Origin: an uncultured Gammaproteobacteria bacterium
GTDB lineage: Bacteria > Pseudomonadota > Gammaproteobacteria > Enterobacterales > Psychrobiaceae
Reading direction: 5' to 3'
NCBI GenBank assembly: GCA_937139475.1
Contig: CAKZQF010000202.1
Location: 1-64,000, forward strand
Length of the DNA stretch: 64,000 nt
Positions 28,288-37,671 of the stretch are shown piece by piece (positions within the stretch are counted from its first letter, which is position 1; each line of letters opens with the position of its first letter). The notes under the pieces are model-generated. The model was not told the DNA's origin. It was given only the letters and a program-made list of their open reading frames with translations, and did no database searches. The position numbers and the translations under genes are program-made.

Positions 28288-29727
28288 ATGGAATCAGTTG
28301 ACCAGCCACAACAACAAACAAAGCCCGGCGGTATACTTGAAAAGTTATTCAAACTGTCGGAACACAAAACGAGCGTAAAAGTAGAATTCATGGCAGGTCT
28401 AACGACCTTCGTTACCATGTCGTATATTATGTTCCTTAACCCGATTATCATGTCAAAATCAGGAATGCCGTTTGACGGACTATTCCTTGCAACCTGTCTA
28501 GGTGCTGCAATTGCAACGATTTTCATGGGCCTTTACGCTAACTGGCCTGTTGGTCTTGCTCCGGGTATGGGTTTAAACGCTTTCTTCACCTTCACCGTTG
28601 TATTGCAAATGAATTACAGCTGGGAAATTGCGCTAGGTGCGGTATTCCTCTCTGGTGTCTTGTTCGTCATCATGAGTGTGACCAAGCTTCGGGAATGGAT
28701 GCTTGATAGCATTCCGCTTAGCTTGCGTATCGCAATGACCGCAGGTGTTGGTCTATTCCTTGGTTTCATCGGTCTACGTTTCACTGGTATCGTTGTACCA
28801 AACGCTGATAACGTTGTAGCACTAGCAGACTTAACACATTTTGGTTTTGGTAAATTTGGTCCTGAAGCGCCTGCACTTGGTTTCCTAAGCTTTCTAATTA
28901 TTGCTGTGCTTAGCTACCGTAAAGTATTTGGCGCTGTATTAATTGGTATTGCTGCGACAACGCTTATTGCTTTTGCAATGACATGGGTACTACCAACAGA
29001 ATTCTTTGTAGTTGCTGAAGAAGCTAAATCTTGGGCACCGGCAACTGGTTTCGTACAATACCCAGGTGGTGGTCTACTAGCAGTTCCTGATTTCAAGGCA
29101 ATTGAGCCTATCTTCTGGAAAGCTGACATTATGGGTGCACTAGAAGTTGCGATGATCCCAGTTATCATTACTTTCCTATTTGTTAATATTTTCGATACTG
29201 CTGGTACACTAATGGGCGTTGCAGAGCGTGCTAACCTACAAGACGAAAATGGTAAAATCCACGGTCTAAACAAATCACTACGTGCTGATTCTATCTCTTC
29301 AGTTATCGGTACAGCATTTGGTTGTCCTCCAGTAACATCTTACGTTGAGTCTGCTTCTGGTGTTGCAGCCGGCGGCCGTACAGGTCTAACAGCCGTTACT
29401 ATCGGTGGCTTATTCCTAGTGGGTATGTTCTTCTTACCACTTGCACAAATGCTACCTGGTTTTGCTGTAGACGGCGCATTAATCTACGTAGCTATGCTAA
29501 TGATGGGCTCTCTAGCGAAACTGAACTGGGAAGACTTCACTGACTACGTACCAGCAATTGCTACAACAGTGATGATGTCATTCACGTTCTCTATTGCTAA
29601 CGGTATCGCATTTGGTTTCATTACTTACACTGTATTAAAATTAGGTGCAGGTAAACGTGATGAGATTTCAAACGGTGTTTGGGCTCTAACAGCAATCTTC
29701 TTAGCTAAATTTATCTTCCTACCTTAG
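28288..29727 (+). CDS. NCS2-family purine permease (AzgA/PbuG-like)
   Basis: Inner-membrane importer of 479 aa, probably for hypoxanthine/guanine or adenine. It has 12-14 hydrophobic segments and the family motifs EFMAGLTTFVTMSYIMFLNP, GMGLNAFFTFTV, and NIFDTAGTLMGVAERAN, followed by GTAFGCPPVTSYVESASG. These place it in the AzgA branch. It is a single-gene unit ending in a terminator. Base composition at third positions is unusually uniform (many GGT/CTA codons), hinting at high expression. Confidence 0.93.
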   Translation: MESVDQPQQQTKPGGILEKLFKLSEHKTSVKVEFMAGLTTFVTMSYIMFLNPIIMSKSGMPFDGLFLATCLGAAIATIFMGLYANWPVGLAPGMGLNAFFTFTVVLQMNYSWEIALGAVFLSGVLFVIMSVTKLREWMLDSIPLSLRIAMTAGVGLFLGFIGLRFTGIVVPNADNVVALADLTHFGFGKFGPEAPALGFLSFLIIAVLSYRKVFGAVLIGIAATTLIAFAMTWVLPTEFFVVAEEAKSWAPATGFVQYPGGGLLAVPDFKAIEPIFWKADIMGALEVAMIPVIITFLFVNIFDTAGTLMGVAERANLQDENGKIHGLNKSLRADSISSVIGTAFGCPPVTSYVESASGVAAGGRTGLTAVTIGGLFLVGMFFLPLAQMLPGFAVDGALIYVAMLMMGSLAKLNWEDFTDYVPAIATTVMMSFTFSIANGIAFGFITYTVLKLGAGKRDEISNGVWALTAIFLAKFIFLP

Positions 29728-29748
29728 AAAATAATTAGCATAAGAAAT

Positions 29749-29778
29749 AAGCCCTGCATAATATGCGGGGCTTTTTAT
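29749..29778 (+). terminator. Rho-independent terminator after the purine permease
   Basis: Hairpin AGCCCTGCAT-aat-ATGCGGGGCT (one mismatch) followed by TTTTTATT. It lies between the permease and the convergent SpoIIAA-like gene. Confidence 0.85.
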
Positions 29779-29790
29779 TGCTCATTACTT

Positions 29791-30153
29791 TTACGCTAGC
29801 CACCCCTGAGCTAACACCACCTCATCCCTGTCGAACGCTCTGATTTCCAGCCCTGGAATTAGTGCACCTTCTATCTTACTCCACGTTTTAATCCAATCCT
29901 GATCGGCCAATACCGCCACCTTGTCAAAGCGGGAAACCATCGAAAAAAGCTGTGGCAACCGAGATAACTCAACCATAATAGCCCCGAATGTAGGCATTTC
30001 AACATCCAATACCGTATAAAGCATTGTGCCATTTTCAATACCGATACAAGTGATTTCAAGTTCATCCAAAGCTTGTCGCATTTGCGTCGCGTCAAGCTCC
30101 CCGGCGATCTCTACATCAACTCTATTGTTCCCTTTGTTTATCACCTTAAACAT
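29791..30153 (-). CDS. SpoIIAA-like (STAS/SEC14 type) small protein
   Basis: A 120-aa cytosolic protein resembling the SpoIIAA-like family (PF11964 as I recall): a beta-alpha fold with LDVEMPTFGAIMVEL, FDKVAVLADQDWIKTW and a C-terminal AFDRDEVVLAQGWL. Members of this family are common in marine bacteria and have no firm function; lipid or small-molecule binding has been proposed. It stands alone. Confidence 0.72.
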   Translation of the reverse strand: MFKVINKGNNRVDVEIAGELDATQMRQALDELEITCIGIENGTMLYTVLDVEMPTFGAIMVELSRLPQLFSMVSRFDKVAVLADQDWIKTWSKIEGALIPGLEIRAFDRDEVVLAQGWLA

Positions 30154-30342
30154 AAGCTCTCCTTGTCTTATTTACGGGAAAGCTACCTTGCTTTCACCGT
30201 ATACTCTTTGAACTTCTCAAATGGCTGCTTTTTATGCAATACAACATGGGATAAACAAGGTGAATTATTAATCTATCTCAATAAAATGTCGGATTTAAAA
30301 AAATGTGGGGCAATAAAGAAAGGAACGAGCGAGTAATAATAA

Positions 30343-30499
30343 TACCAATTCCACTAAATAACTAACCACCTGTACTAGTTAAAATAAACAATACCTGCGT
30401 TGCTCTCAATCCCAATAGCTAGCTATTGGTCAATCGAGCGCCTTGTTCTAATTTATTCTACCTAAGTACAGCAAGACCACTTAATTAATGGAATTGGTA
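30343..30499. mobile_element. 157-bp MITE-like palindromic element
   Basis: The ends are inverted: TACCAATTCCACTAAATAA on the left and the complement of TACCAATTCCATTAATTAA on the right. Direct TAA copies flank it (30340-30342 and 30500-30502). An internal perfect 18-bp palindrome, CCAATAGCTAGCTATTGG, is at 30412-30429. No coding potential. It shares the TACCAAT tip and 3-bp TWA duplication with the elements at 725-986 and 60517-60569 but has a different subterminal sequence. It fills most of the 376-bp gap between the SpoIIAA-like gene and cusA. Confidence 0.82.
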
Positions 30500-30529
30500 T
30501 AAAGCCGCCTAAGCGGCTCTAATAACTTT

Positions 30530-33500
30530 TTAGCTAACTGCCTTAATCGATTTAGCGCGCCATAAAAAATACACCGCGGGTAACACTAACAAGGTCAATA
30601 GCAGCGCACTAACCATGCCGCCAACCATTGGCGCAGCAATGCGGCTCATTATCTCTGAGCCTGTCCCTGTGCCATATAGGATCGGCAATAAGCCAACAAT
30701 AATTGACAAGGCCGTCATCATCACAGGACGAATACGCAGGCCAGCACCATGCATCACTGCTTGGCGTAACTGTGCCTTAGTCAGGGGCATTTCCTCAGCG
30801 TTGTTTTGTTCAATAAGCGCCTCATAAGACTGATTGAGGTAAACCAACATAATGACGCCAATTTCAACCGCCACGCCAGCTAACGCGATAAAGCCAACGC
30901 CTACGGCCACCGAGAAATTAAAGCCCTCCAAATACATTAACCAAACACTGCCGACCATGGCTAGCGGCAAGGTGCCCATAATAATGGCGACCTCGGCGAC
31001 CCGCCTAAAGTTAAGAAATAGGAGCAGTATAATCAACCCTAGGGTTAACGGCACCACATAGGCAAGTTTTTGCTTGGCACGTTCCATGTATTGATATTGC
31101 CCTGCCCATGTCAGTGAATAGCCTGCTGGCAACTTTAACTGTGCTGACACGACTTTTTTTGCCTCATCAACATAACTACCAACATCAACTTCACCAATAT
31201 CAACATAAACCCATCCATTTAAGCGCGCATTCTCACTTTTAATACCCGGCGGGCCATCTTCAATGAATACGTTAGCGACATCAGCAAGCGCGATGCGTTG
31301 CCCTTGAGGCGTTACTATCGGTAACAGTTTGAGCTGTTCGGGAGAATTTCGATACGCTTGCGGGTAGCGTACATTAATTGGATAGCGTTCTAATCCCTCG
31401 ACAGTCTTGGCAACCGTCACGCCACCGATTGCCGTGGCTATGACTTGCTGCACATCAGCAACATTGAGACCGTAACGCGCCGCTTGTGTACGGTTAATAT
31501 CCACTTTGATATATCGACCACCAGCCACCCGTTCAGCGTAGACAGAAGTAGTGCCCGACACTGGCGCCAGGATTTCTTCGAGTTGTTGACCGATATTTTC
31601 AATAACAGACAAGTCAGGCCCCGCGATCTTTAAGCCCACTGGTGTCTTTATTCCTGTTGCCAACATATCAATACGCGTTTTAATTGGCATAACCCAGGCA
31701 TTAGTTAAGCCGGGGAATTGAATCAACGAATCAAGTTCTTGACGAATTTTCTTAGCCGTCATCCCCTCCCGCCACTGTGATTGAGGCTTAAGTGTGATAA
31801 AAGATTCAATCATGGTCAGCGGCGCTGAATCTGTTGCGGTATCAGCACGGCCAATCTTGCCCAGGACAGACTTCACTTCCGGCAAACTCATGATGAGCTT
31901 ATCAGTTTGCTGAAGCAACTCTCTTGCCTTACCTACCGAAATACCGGGATAAGTAGTTGGCATGTACATAATATCCCCCTCATCAAGTGGCGGCATAAAC
32001 TCGCTGCCAATCTTGTCTAGAGGCCATAAACCAATAGCCAGTATAGCCACGGCAAAGCATAAGGTTGATTTTGGAAACTTAAGCACCGTGCGTAAAACCG
32101 GCATATAGGTGGCAGTTAGCACTCGATTGAGCGGATTTTTATGCTCACTAATGACTTTACCGCGAATAAAGTAGCCCATCAGTACAGGCACTAACGTAAT
32201 CGCCAGCGCTGCCGCAGCGGCCATGGCATAGGTTTTAGTAAAGGCGAGCGGCGCAAACATGCGCCCTTCTTGCGCTTCAAGCGTAAACACTGGCAAGAAA
32301 CTCACGGTAATAATAAGTAAACTAAAAAACAGTGCAGGGCCAACTTCAGTGGCAGATTTAATCACCACTTGCCAGCGGTTATCCTCGGTGAGTGGTGTTT
32401 TCTCCATATGCTTGTGCATATTCTCAATCATCACAATCGCACCATCGATCATTGCGCCAATCGCAATAGCGATACCACCAAGCGACATAATATTAGCGTT
32501 TAACCCTTGTAGGTGCATGATAGTAAATGCAGCTAAAATCCCTACTGGCAAGCTAATAATTGCGACAAGCGATGAGCGCACATGAAATAAAAACAACACA
32601 CAAACCAGTGCCACCACAAAAAATTCTTCTAGCAGCTTGTGCCACAGGTTATCAATCGCCCGCTCAATCAACCCAGAGCGATCATAAACAGTGACGACCT
32701 CAACACCCTCAGGCAGTCCCTGTTCAAGCTGCGCGAGCTTTTCTTTAACGCCAGCAATGGTTGATTGCGCATTTTCGCCAAAGCGCATCACGACAATGCC
32801 GCCAACCGTTTCCCCTTCACCATTTAACTCAGCGATACCACGGCGCATTTGCGGACCGACACCAATTTCAGCAACATCTTTAAGCAGTAACGGCGTACCA
32901 TTGCTATCAAGCCCTAACGGAATATTTGCTAAGTCTTGTTGCCCTTTGATATATCCTGTTGCGCGCACCATATATTCAGCTTCGGCCATTTCGACAACTG
33001 ACGCACCAACCTCTTGATTTCCTTCGTTAATCGCCCTGCTAATGAGCGACAACGGGATGCCAAGCGCCCGTAACTTATCCGGATCAACTTTCACTTGGTA
33101 TTGCTTAACCATACCGCCAAGTGCAGAGACTTCAGAAACCCCTTTAACCGTTTGCAGCTCATACTTTAAAAAGAAGTCTTGCAGGGCGCGTAGCTGACTC
33201 GCATCATGCTTCCCAGTTCGGTCAACCAGCGCATAGAGATAAACCCAGCCAACCCCGGTAGCATCAGGACCTAATTGCGGTTTTGCACTCGCAGGTAAGT
33301 TAGGCGCAACCTGGCTTAAATACTCTAAAACACGTGAACGAGCCCAGTAAAGGTCGGTATCTTCATTAAAAATCACATAAACGTAAGAGTCACCAAAAAA
33401 TGAAAAACCACGCACGGTTTCCGCCCCTGGTACCGATAGCATCGCAGTGGTCAGCGGATAAGTTACCTGATCTTCCACCACTTGAGGCGCTTGGCCAGGG

Positions 33501-33658
33501 TAGGTGGTTTTAATAATAACTTGTACATCAGACAAGTCAGGAATCGCATCAACGGGCGTGTTTTTAACTGAAAATAAGCCGGCACCTACGACCAAAATGG
33601 TTGCAAGCAGCACCAGGAGGCGGTTGTAAACAGACCATCGAATAATTGCAGCAATCAT
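30530..33658 (-). CDS. cusA: CusA/SilA-type heavy-metal RND efflux pump
   Basis: Inner-membrane proton-driven pump of 1042 aa for Cu(I)/Ag(I), forming a tripartite complex with CusB and CusC. RND layout: N-terminal helix, two large periplasmic loops and two sets of six helices. The HME-RND motifs TTYPGQAPQVVEDQVTYPL, GAMIDGAIVMIENMHKHME and MPPLDEGDIMYMPTTYPG are present. CzcA-type Zn/Co pumps are similar, but the neighbouring CusF-like domain, DUF411 protein and CueR-type operator favour copper/silver. It ends the operon and lies 10 bp after cusB. Confidence 0.94.
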   Translation of the reverse strand: MIAAIIRWSVYNRLLVLLATILVVGAGLFSVKNTPVDAIPDLSDVQVIIKTTYPGQAPQVVEDQVTYPLTTAMLSVPGAETVRGFSFFGDSYVYVIFNEDTDLYWARSRVLEYLSQVAPNLPASAKPQLGPDATGVGWVYLYALVDRTGKHDASQLRALQDFFLKYELQTVKGVSEVSALGGMVKQYQVKVDPDKLRALGIPLSLISRAINEGNQEVGASVVEMAEAEYMVRATGYIKGQQDLANIPLGLDSNGTPLLLKDVAEIGVGPQMRRGIAELNGEGETVGGIVVMRFGENAQSTIAGVKEKLAQLEQGLPEGVEVVTVYDRSGLIERAIDNLWHKLLEEFFVVALVCVLFLFHVRSSLVAIISLPVGILAAFTIMHLQGLNANIMSLGGIAIAIGAMIDGAIVMIENMHKHMEKTPLTEDNRWQVVIKSATEVGPALFFSLLIITVSFLPVFTLEAQEGRMFAPLAFTKTYAMAAAAALAITLVPVLMGYFIRGKVISEHKNPLNRVLTATYMPVLRTVLKFPKSTLCFAVAILAIGLWPLDKIGSEFMPPLDEGDIMYMPTTYPGISVGKARELLQQTDKLIMSLPEVKSVLGKIGRADTATDSAPLTMIESFITLKPQSQWREGMTAKKIRQELDSLIQFPGLTNAWVMPIKTRIDMLATGIKTPVGLKIAGPDLSVIENIGQQLEEILAPVSGTTSVYAERVAGGRYIKVDINRTQAARYGLNVADVQQVIATAIGGVTVAKTVEGLERYPINVRYPQAYRNSPEQLKLLPIVTPQGQRIALADVANVFIEDGPPGIKSENARLNGWVYVDIGEVDVGSYVDEAKKVVSAQLKLPAGYSLTWAGQYQYMERAKQKLAYVVPLTLGLIILLLFLNFRRVAEVAIIMGTLPLAMVGSVWLMYLEGFNFSVAVGVGFIALAGVAVEIGVIMLVYLNQSYEALIEQNNAEEMPLTKAQLRQAVMHGAGLRIRPVMMTALSIIVGLLPILYGTGTGSEIMSRIAAPMVGGMVSALLLTLLVLPAVYFLWRAKSIKAVS

Positions 33659-33668
33659 TATCTACTCC

Positions 33669-35186
33669 TTAATGATTATGAGGCTGGGCATGGTTCATTT
33701 GACTGTGATCAACAGCTTCCTTACCCTGGTTAACCACCGCAATGACCGCATAACCAAGCTCATCATCCTCAGTTATCTCAACATCGAGCGACTCGCCTTG
33801 CTTAAATAGACTCATGTCGACATCTTTAGCCACCATAAAGTCCATGGTCATTTCAGGCCAGCCCCATTGTGGGATTGGCGGATGAGTCAGTGTCACCATG
33901 CGATGTCCCTCCATCACGGTTTCAACCATCACATTGACCACGACAGTGTTTGGTACTTCTTCAACGGGTTGCTCAGTTTCGCTGTTAATTCGCATAAAAT
34001 CAGAGCTGACGCTCGATTCCGAATCGATCAAGAACTGCGCAGAGACAACCACACTGTCGCCTTCTTCTAAGCCTGAAAGCACTTCAATAAACTGCTCATT
34101 ACTACGTCCTAATTCAACTTTAACCGACTTAAAGTTACCGCCGCCTAAATCCATCACCACACGGCTCGATTTACCCGTTCTAATCACCGACTCTCTTGGC
34201 ACTAGGATGTGTGTTTGCCCACCGTTGGTATCGATGGCTACTTTGGCAAACATGTTAGGTTTTAGTTTACGGTCTTGATTGTCAAAACGCAGACGCACCC
34301 GTAATGTTCGGGTTTGCTCGTCTAGGGTCGGATAAACATAATCAACTTGGCCGTGCCACTGCTCTCGCGGCCAGTAATCAAGCGTCATTGACACATGATC
34401 GCCAATATTCACTGCACTTGACTGACGTTCAAACACCTGTGCATTAACCCATACTTCATCTAACGCACCAATCGACATTATCTTGGTGCCGGGTTTAACA
34501 TAGAAGCCTTCACGCGCCACCAAGTTATCAACGACACCAGATTGCGGCGCATAAAGGGTAATTGTTTGTTCAACCTGCCGACGTGTGATAATTCTGTCAA
34601 TTGTCTTGGCTGGTACTAATAATGAATGTAAGCGCTCTTTCGCCGCATTGACTAAGCGCTTGTTTGCGCGGTTTACACCAAGCAATAACTCTTCTTGGGC
34701 ATTAACTAATGTCGGGGAATAAATATCATATAGCGGCTGACCTTTGGTCACATGCTCGCCTGCGGTTTTTACGTGCAACTTGTTAATCCAACCTTCTACA
34801 CGTGGATGGATATGGATTAATCGCTCCTGATCGTATTGTACATAACCAACCGTACTGATCTTATTTTCCAAAACCGCTTTAGTTACTGGTGCGCTACGCA
34901 CTCCAAGGTTATTGACCACGTGGGGGGCGATAAATACCGTGCCGGCACTTGGCTGTTCACTGGCATTATCGTTGGCATACACAGGGACTAAATCCATCCC
35001 CATAGGTGATTTCCCTGGCTTGTCACGGCGAAAGTTGGCATCCATTGGTGCGACCCAATAAAGGGGCTCATTGGCACCGGCACTACGTTGCTCAGTCTCA
35101 TGACTTGGCAATAAAAATTGACTGACTAACACGCCAACAGCCCCGCCAACGGCCAATAATGAAAGTGATTTAAATAGGTTATTCAT
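33669..35186 (-). CDS. cusB: CusB-type membrane fusion protein with C-terminal CusF-like domain
   Basis: Periplasmic adaptor of 505 aa. The N-terminal anchor is followed by a heavy-metal-binding motif (APMDANFRRDKPGKSPMGMD), then barrel-sandwich and beta-barrel domains of the HlyD class. After about residue 415 comes a CusF-like metallochaperone domain containing WGWPEMTMDF, the Trp/Met copper site of CusF, so chaperone and adaptor are fused. A His-rich tail (HSQMNHAQPHNH) ends the protein. It overlaps cusC by 8 bp. Confidence 0.93.
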   Translation of the reverse strand: MNNLFKSLSLLAVGGAVGVLVSQFLLPSHETEQRSAGANEPLYWVAPMDANFRRDKPGKSPMGMDLVPVYANDNASEQPSAGTVFIAPHVVNNLGVRSAPVTKAVLENKISTVGYVQYDQERLIHIHPRVEGWINKLHVKTAGEHVTKGQPLYDIYSPTLVNAQEELLLGVNRANKRLVNAAKERLHSLLVPAKTIDRIITRRQVEQTITLYAPQSGVVDNLVAREGFYVKPGTKIMSIGALDEVWVNAQVFERQSSAVNIGDHVSMTLDYWPREQWHGQVDYVYPTLDEQTRTLRVRLRFDNQDRKLKPNMFAKVAIDTNGGQTHILVPRESVIRTGKSSRVVMDLGGGNFKSVKVELGRSNEQFIEVLSGLEEGDSVVVSAQFLIDSESSVSSDFMRINSETEQPVEEVPNTVVVNVMVETVMEGHRMVTLTHPPIPQWGWPEMTMDFMVAKDVDMSLFKQGESLDVEITEDDELGYAVIAVVNQGKEAVDHSQMNHAQPHNH

Positions 35187-36471
35187 AAGAACCTCTGGCT
35201 TGGGCTAGGTAGTAATTTAGTTTTAATTTAGTGATATTCATTTCCACTGAGATGTTAAGGTGCTCAATGCGACGATTTAGTTCACCGACGCGGGCTAACA
35301 CCACGCGCGAAAAGTCTCCTTTATCGTTACCATAAGCAGTTAATGCCGCTTGGGATTGCTCAATTGTTTGTGGCAATAGCTTGTCTTGATATAGGGTATG
35401 ACGCTTAACAAGTACTGCCAATGTTGATTGCAATGCCATCGCATTGGCGCGCATCTGCTGAATCAGTAGCAGCTTGTCTGTGGTTAACACCTTGGCATTG
35501 GCCTTTGCCGCAGCAACTTGTTGACGAGTCTTGTGGTGATTAAATATCGGCAAGTCAAAGCTCACCCCCACCGAAAAGAGATCAGAGCGCGAACTACCAT
35601 TGGGGGAATCACTACGCCAGCCATAGCTAGTGTTGACTCCCCATTGAATCTCATCACCCTGCTCTGCCAATTCAATGCCTGTTTTTAACGCAGTTTGCTT
35701 TGCATTAAGCGCCATTAGGCTCGGATGATTAGCCAACAAGCTCGCCCAGGCCGCTTGTGTATTTGATTGCGGCGGCGTCTGCAAATTTATTTTCGGACTA
35801 GGCGCATCGATTAACGCATTGGCAAGTGACGTCGGCAGCCATTGATTGAGCTGCTGTCGGTATTGCCTCGCTTGTGTTTCAAGGGATGCTAATCGATCAT
35901 CAAGCGCGGTTAACTCCACCTGTGCACTAATGAGGTCGCTTTGCATGGTGCGCCCCTGCCCGACTTGATAACTGCGCTGCGCCAAGTCAATTAACTGTTC
36001 AAACAACGGACGGTCTTTGCTAATTAATGCCATCGTTTGCTTCGCTTGATAGGCACGCAGCCAGGTTTGCCCAACCGCTACGGTTAATTTGGCTTGACGC
36101 TCAAGACCTAGCATCGGAAACTGGCGACTCAGCTCAATTAACTGCTGCTTTGACAACGTGAGACTATCACCGCGGGCAAATTTTTGCGTGATGCCCACTT
36201 TCAATTGCGTCATTGGCTCTTGGTTAAACGCAAAACTATCGCTAGCAAGATTAGCCAGTCCAACAGACATCACAGGGTTTGGCAATGCCGCAACAGCCTC
36301 GCTGTTAGCCAGCATAGCCATGCGCTTGCTTTCATTGCCTTGTTGCCAATGATCATTGGCAAGTGCCGCCTCAATGGCTTGCTCAAAATTCAGGGTAGTA
36401 TGTTCCTGAGCGAGAGCTGGCACTGTTCGCAGCAGGCCACAGACAACGATCCCTACTAAGGTAAGACGCAT
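35179..36471 (-). CDS. cusC: TolC/CusC-family outer-membrane efflux protein
   Basis: A 430-aa outer-membrane channel for the Cus pump. It has a signal peptide (LTLVGIVVCGLLRTVPALAQE) and two outer-membrane efflux repeats rich in coiled helices with Gln, Ala and Leu (about residues 30-220 and 230-420). No lipobox Cys, unlike E. coli CusC. The role follows from its place in the operon; the family is clear from overall layout. Confidence 0.87.
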   Translation of the reverse strand: MRLTLVGIVVCGLLRTVPALAQEHTTLNFEQAIEAALANDHWQQGNESKRMAMLANSEAVAALPNPVMSVGLANLASDSFAFNQEPMTQLKVGITQKFARGDSLTLSKQQLIELSRQFPMLGLERQAKLTVAVGQTWLRAYQAKQTMALISKDRPLFEQLIDLAQRSYQVGQGRTMQSDLISAQVELTALDDRLASLETQARQYRQQLNQWLPTSLANALIDAPSPKINLQTPPQSNTQAAWASLLANHPSLMALNAKQTALKTGIELAEQGDEIQWGVNTSYGWRSDSPNGSSRSDLFSVGVSFDLPIFNHHKTRQQVAAAKANAKVLTTDKLLLIQQMRANAMALQSTLAVLVKRHTLYQDKLLPQTIEQSQAALTAYGNDKGDFSRVVLARVGELNRRIEHLNISVEMNITKLKLNYYLAQARGSYE

Positions 36472-36483
36472 ACCGCCTCCTAA

Positions 36484-36990
36484 TTAAAACTGTTGTTGGT
36501 AAGAATCTATGGCCTGATAAAGCTCTGTCGTGCCATCATTATTCATTTGTAATATGTGATAAGCACGGAACTTGTCGTCTACTTCCATCCCCGGGCTGCC
36601 AACCACCATCGCGGGAACCGTCAAACCAAATGCGCCTTTGGGAGGATTAGCAAGAAATTGATCCATAAACTTGGCGGGTACGTGCCCTTCAAACACATAG
36701 CCATCTTTGGTTACTGCGGTATGACAAGACTGTAATTCACCTTTGATTTTTAGCTTATCTTTTAGTGCCCACATATCTTGTGGTTCAATGGTTTTAGTAG
36801 GGTATCCGTGATCTTCAACGTGAGTTATCCAGTGTTTACAACAACCACAGTTCGGATCTTTGTAAACTGTTAATAATGGATTTTGTGTGGCAACAACAGC
36901 ACCAGCCACCTCGGCATTTTGGGTTGCTTGCTCGGTGCCACAAGCGCTCAAGAATAAAGACAAAGTAATGACAGAAATAATTTTGTTCAT
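36484..36990 (-). CDS. DUF411 metal-binding lipoprotein
   Basis: About 168 aa. A lipobox LSAC near residue 17 marks it as an outer- or inner-membrane lipoprotein facing the periplasm. The DUF411 core VYKDPNCGCCKHWITHV has three Cys and a His able to bind copper. Members are typically found in copper/silver operons. The ATG at 36990 (MNKIISVITLSL) is chosen for its signal peptide; the ORF opens 11 codons earlier. It lies 12 bp before cusC. Confidence 0.9.
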   Translation of the reverse strand: MNKIISVITLSLFLSACGTEQATQNAEVAGAVVATQNPLLTVYKDPNCGCCKHWITHVEDHGYPTKTIEPQDMWALKDKLKIKGELQSCHTAVTKDGYVFEGHVPAKFMDQFLANPPKGAFGLTVPAMVVGSPGMEVDDKFRAYHILQMNNDGTTELYQAIDSYQQQF

Positions 36991-37057
36991 GGGAACATTC
37001 CACTCAAATAGAAAATAATACAATTAAAGCCTGAATTTCAGACGGTTCTAGGGCGTA

Positions 37058-37465
37058 TTATGCACTAATCGGTGGACGGTAGAGAGAGGTTTGTCTTGAA
37101 GTCACAACAACTTGCAACAGGGAACTAACGAAACTAGGAATAGGTGTTATTAGAACAGTATTGTCGCTGACAATAAAAACGCTAGAGCAGGCACTAGGAC
37201 AACAATGACACTCTTGGCTACAATCATTTTCTGTCATTTGACAATGATTCATTGCCCCGATTTCTTGAGATGAATCACTTTGCATCACCGAGTCACAGTG
37301 TGCTGATTCGCTGGCCATATGCTGCATCGACGCCATATTTGCTTCCATTGCAGGCATCATCGCTGCCGCCGTCGCTTGCGTTATGCTCGCAACAAACAGA
37401 AAAACAAAAATTATGCGTTGGAATAAATTCAAGATATCGGCCAATAGTTCAATTGAGCTCATCAT
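37058..37465 (-). CDS. Small Cys/Met/His-rich exported protein, DUF2946/CopL-like
   Basis: First gene of the cus operon, about 135 aa. A hydrophobic N-terminal segment is followed by a Met-rich stretch (MMPAMEANMASMQHMASE), a Cys/His cluster (NDCSQECHCCPSACSS) and a C-terminal LYRPPISA. The ending resembles the xYRPP tail of DUF2946/CopL proteins linked to copper resistance. Probably a periplasmic copper binder. The start is uncertain (TTG 37471, ATG 37465 or 37462). Confidence 0.68.
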   Translation of the reverse strand: MMSSIELLADILNLFQRIIFVFLFVASITQATAAAMMPAMEANMASMQHMASESAHCDSVMQSDSSQEIGAMNHCQMTENDCSQECHCCPSACSSVFIVSDNTVLITPIPSFVSSLLQVVVTSRQTSLYRPPISA

Positions 37466-37511
37466 AACCAAGCTTACAATCTTTTACAATGCCTTAAGCC
37501 TAGCTACGGCT

Positions 37512-37532
37512 ACCTTCCAGCGACGGTAAGGT
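37512..37532 (-). promoter_or_regulatory. CueR-type operator in the cus promoter
   Basis: ACCTTCC-agcgacg-GTAAGGT: the 7-7-7 dyad typical of CueR/MerR promoters, with one mismatch. A TTGCTA -35 lies 19 bp from TAGCCG, a poor -10, consistent with the over-long spacer of MerR-type promoters. It lies about 47 bp before the first cus gene. A second such dyad is at the copA promoter (55525-55545). Confidence 0.75.
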
Positions 37533-37671
37533 AGCAATTAACCGCAACGGATTAAACAATTAACACCCTGAAGTTTCGATAGTTTGACTATATAACTAAA
37601 CAATTGTTTGAATGATAGCTTGAGCTGTGTAAAATTGATCTCAAGCAAAGTATAAATAGGAATTACCCAGC

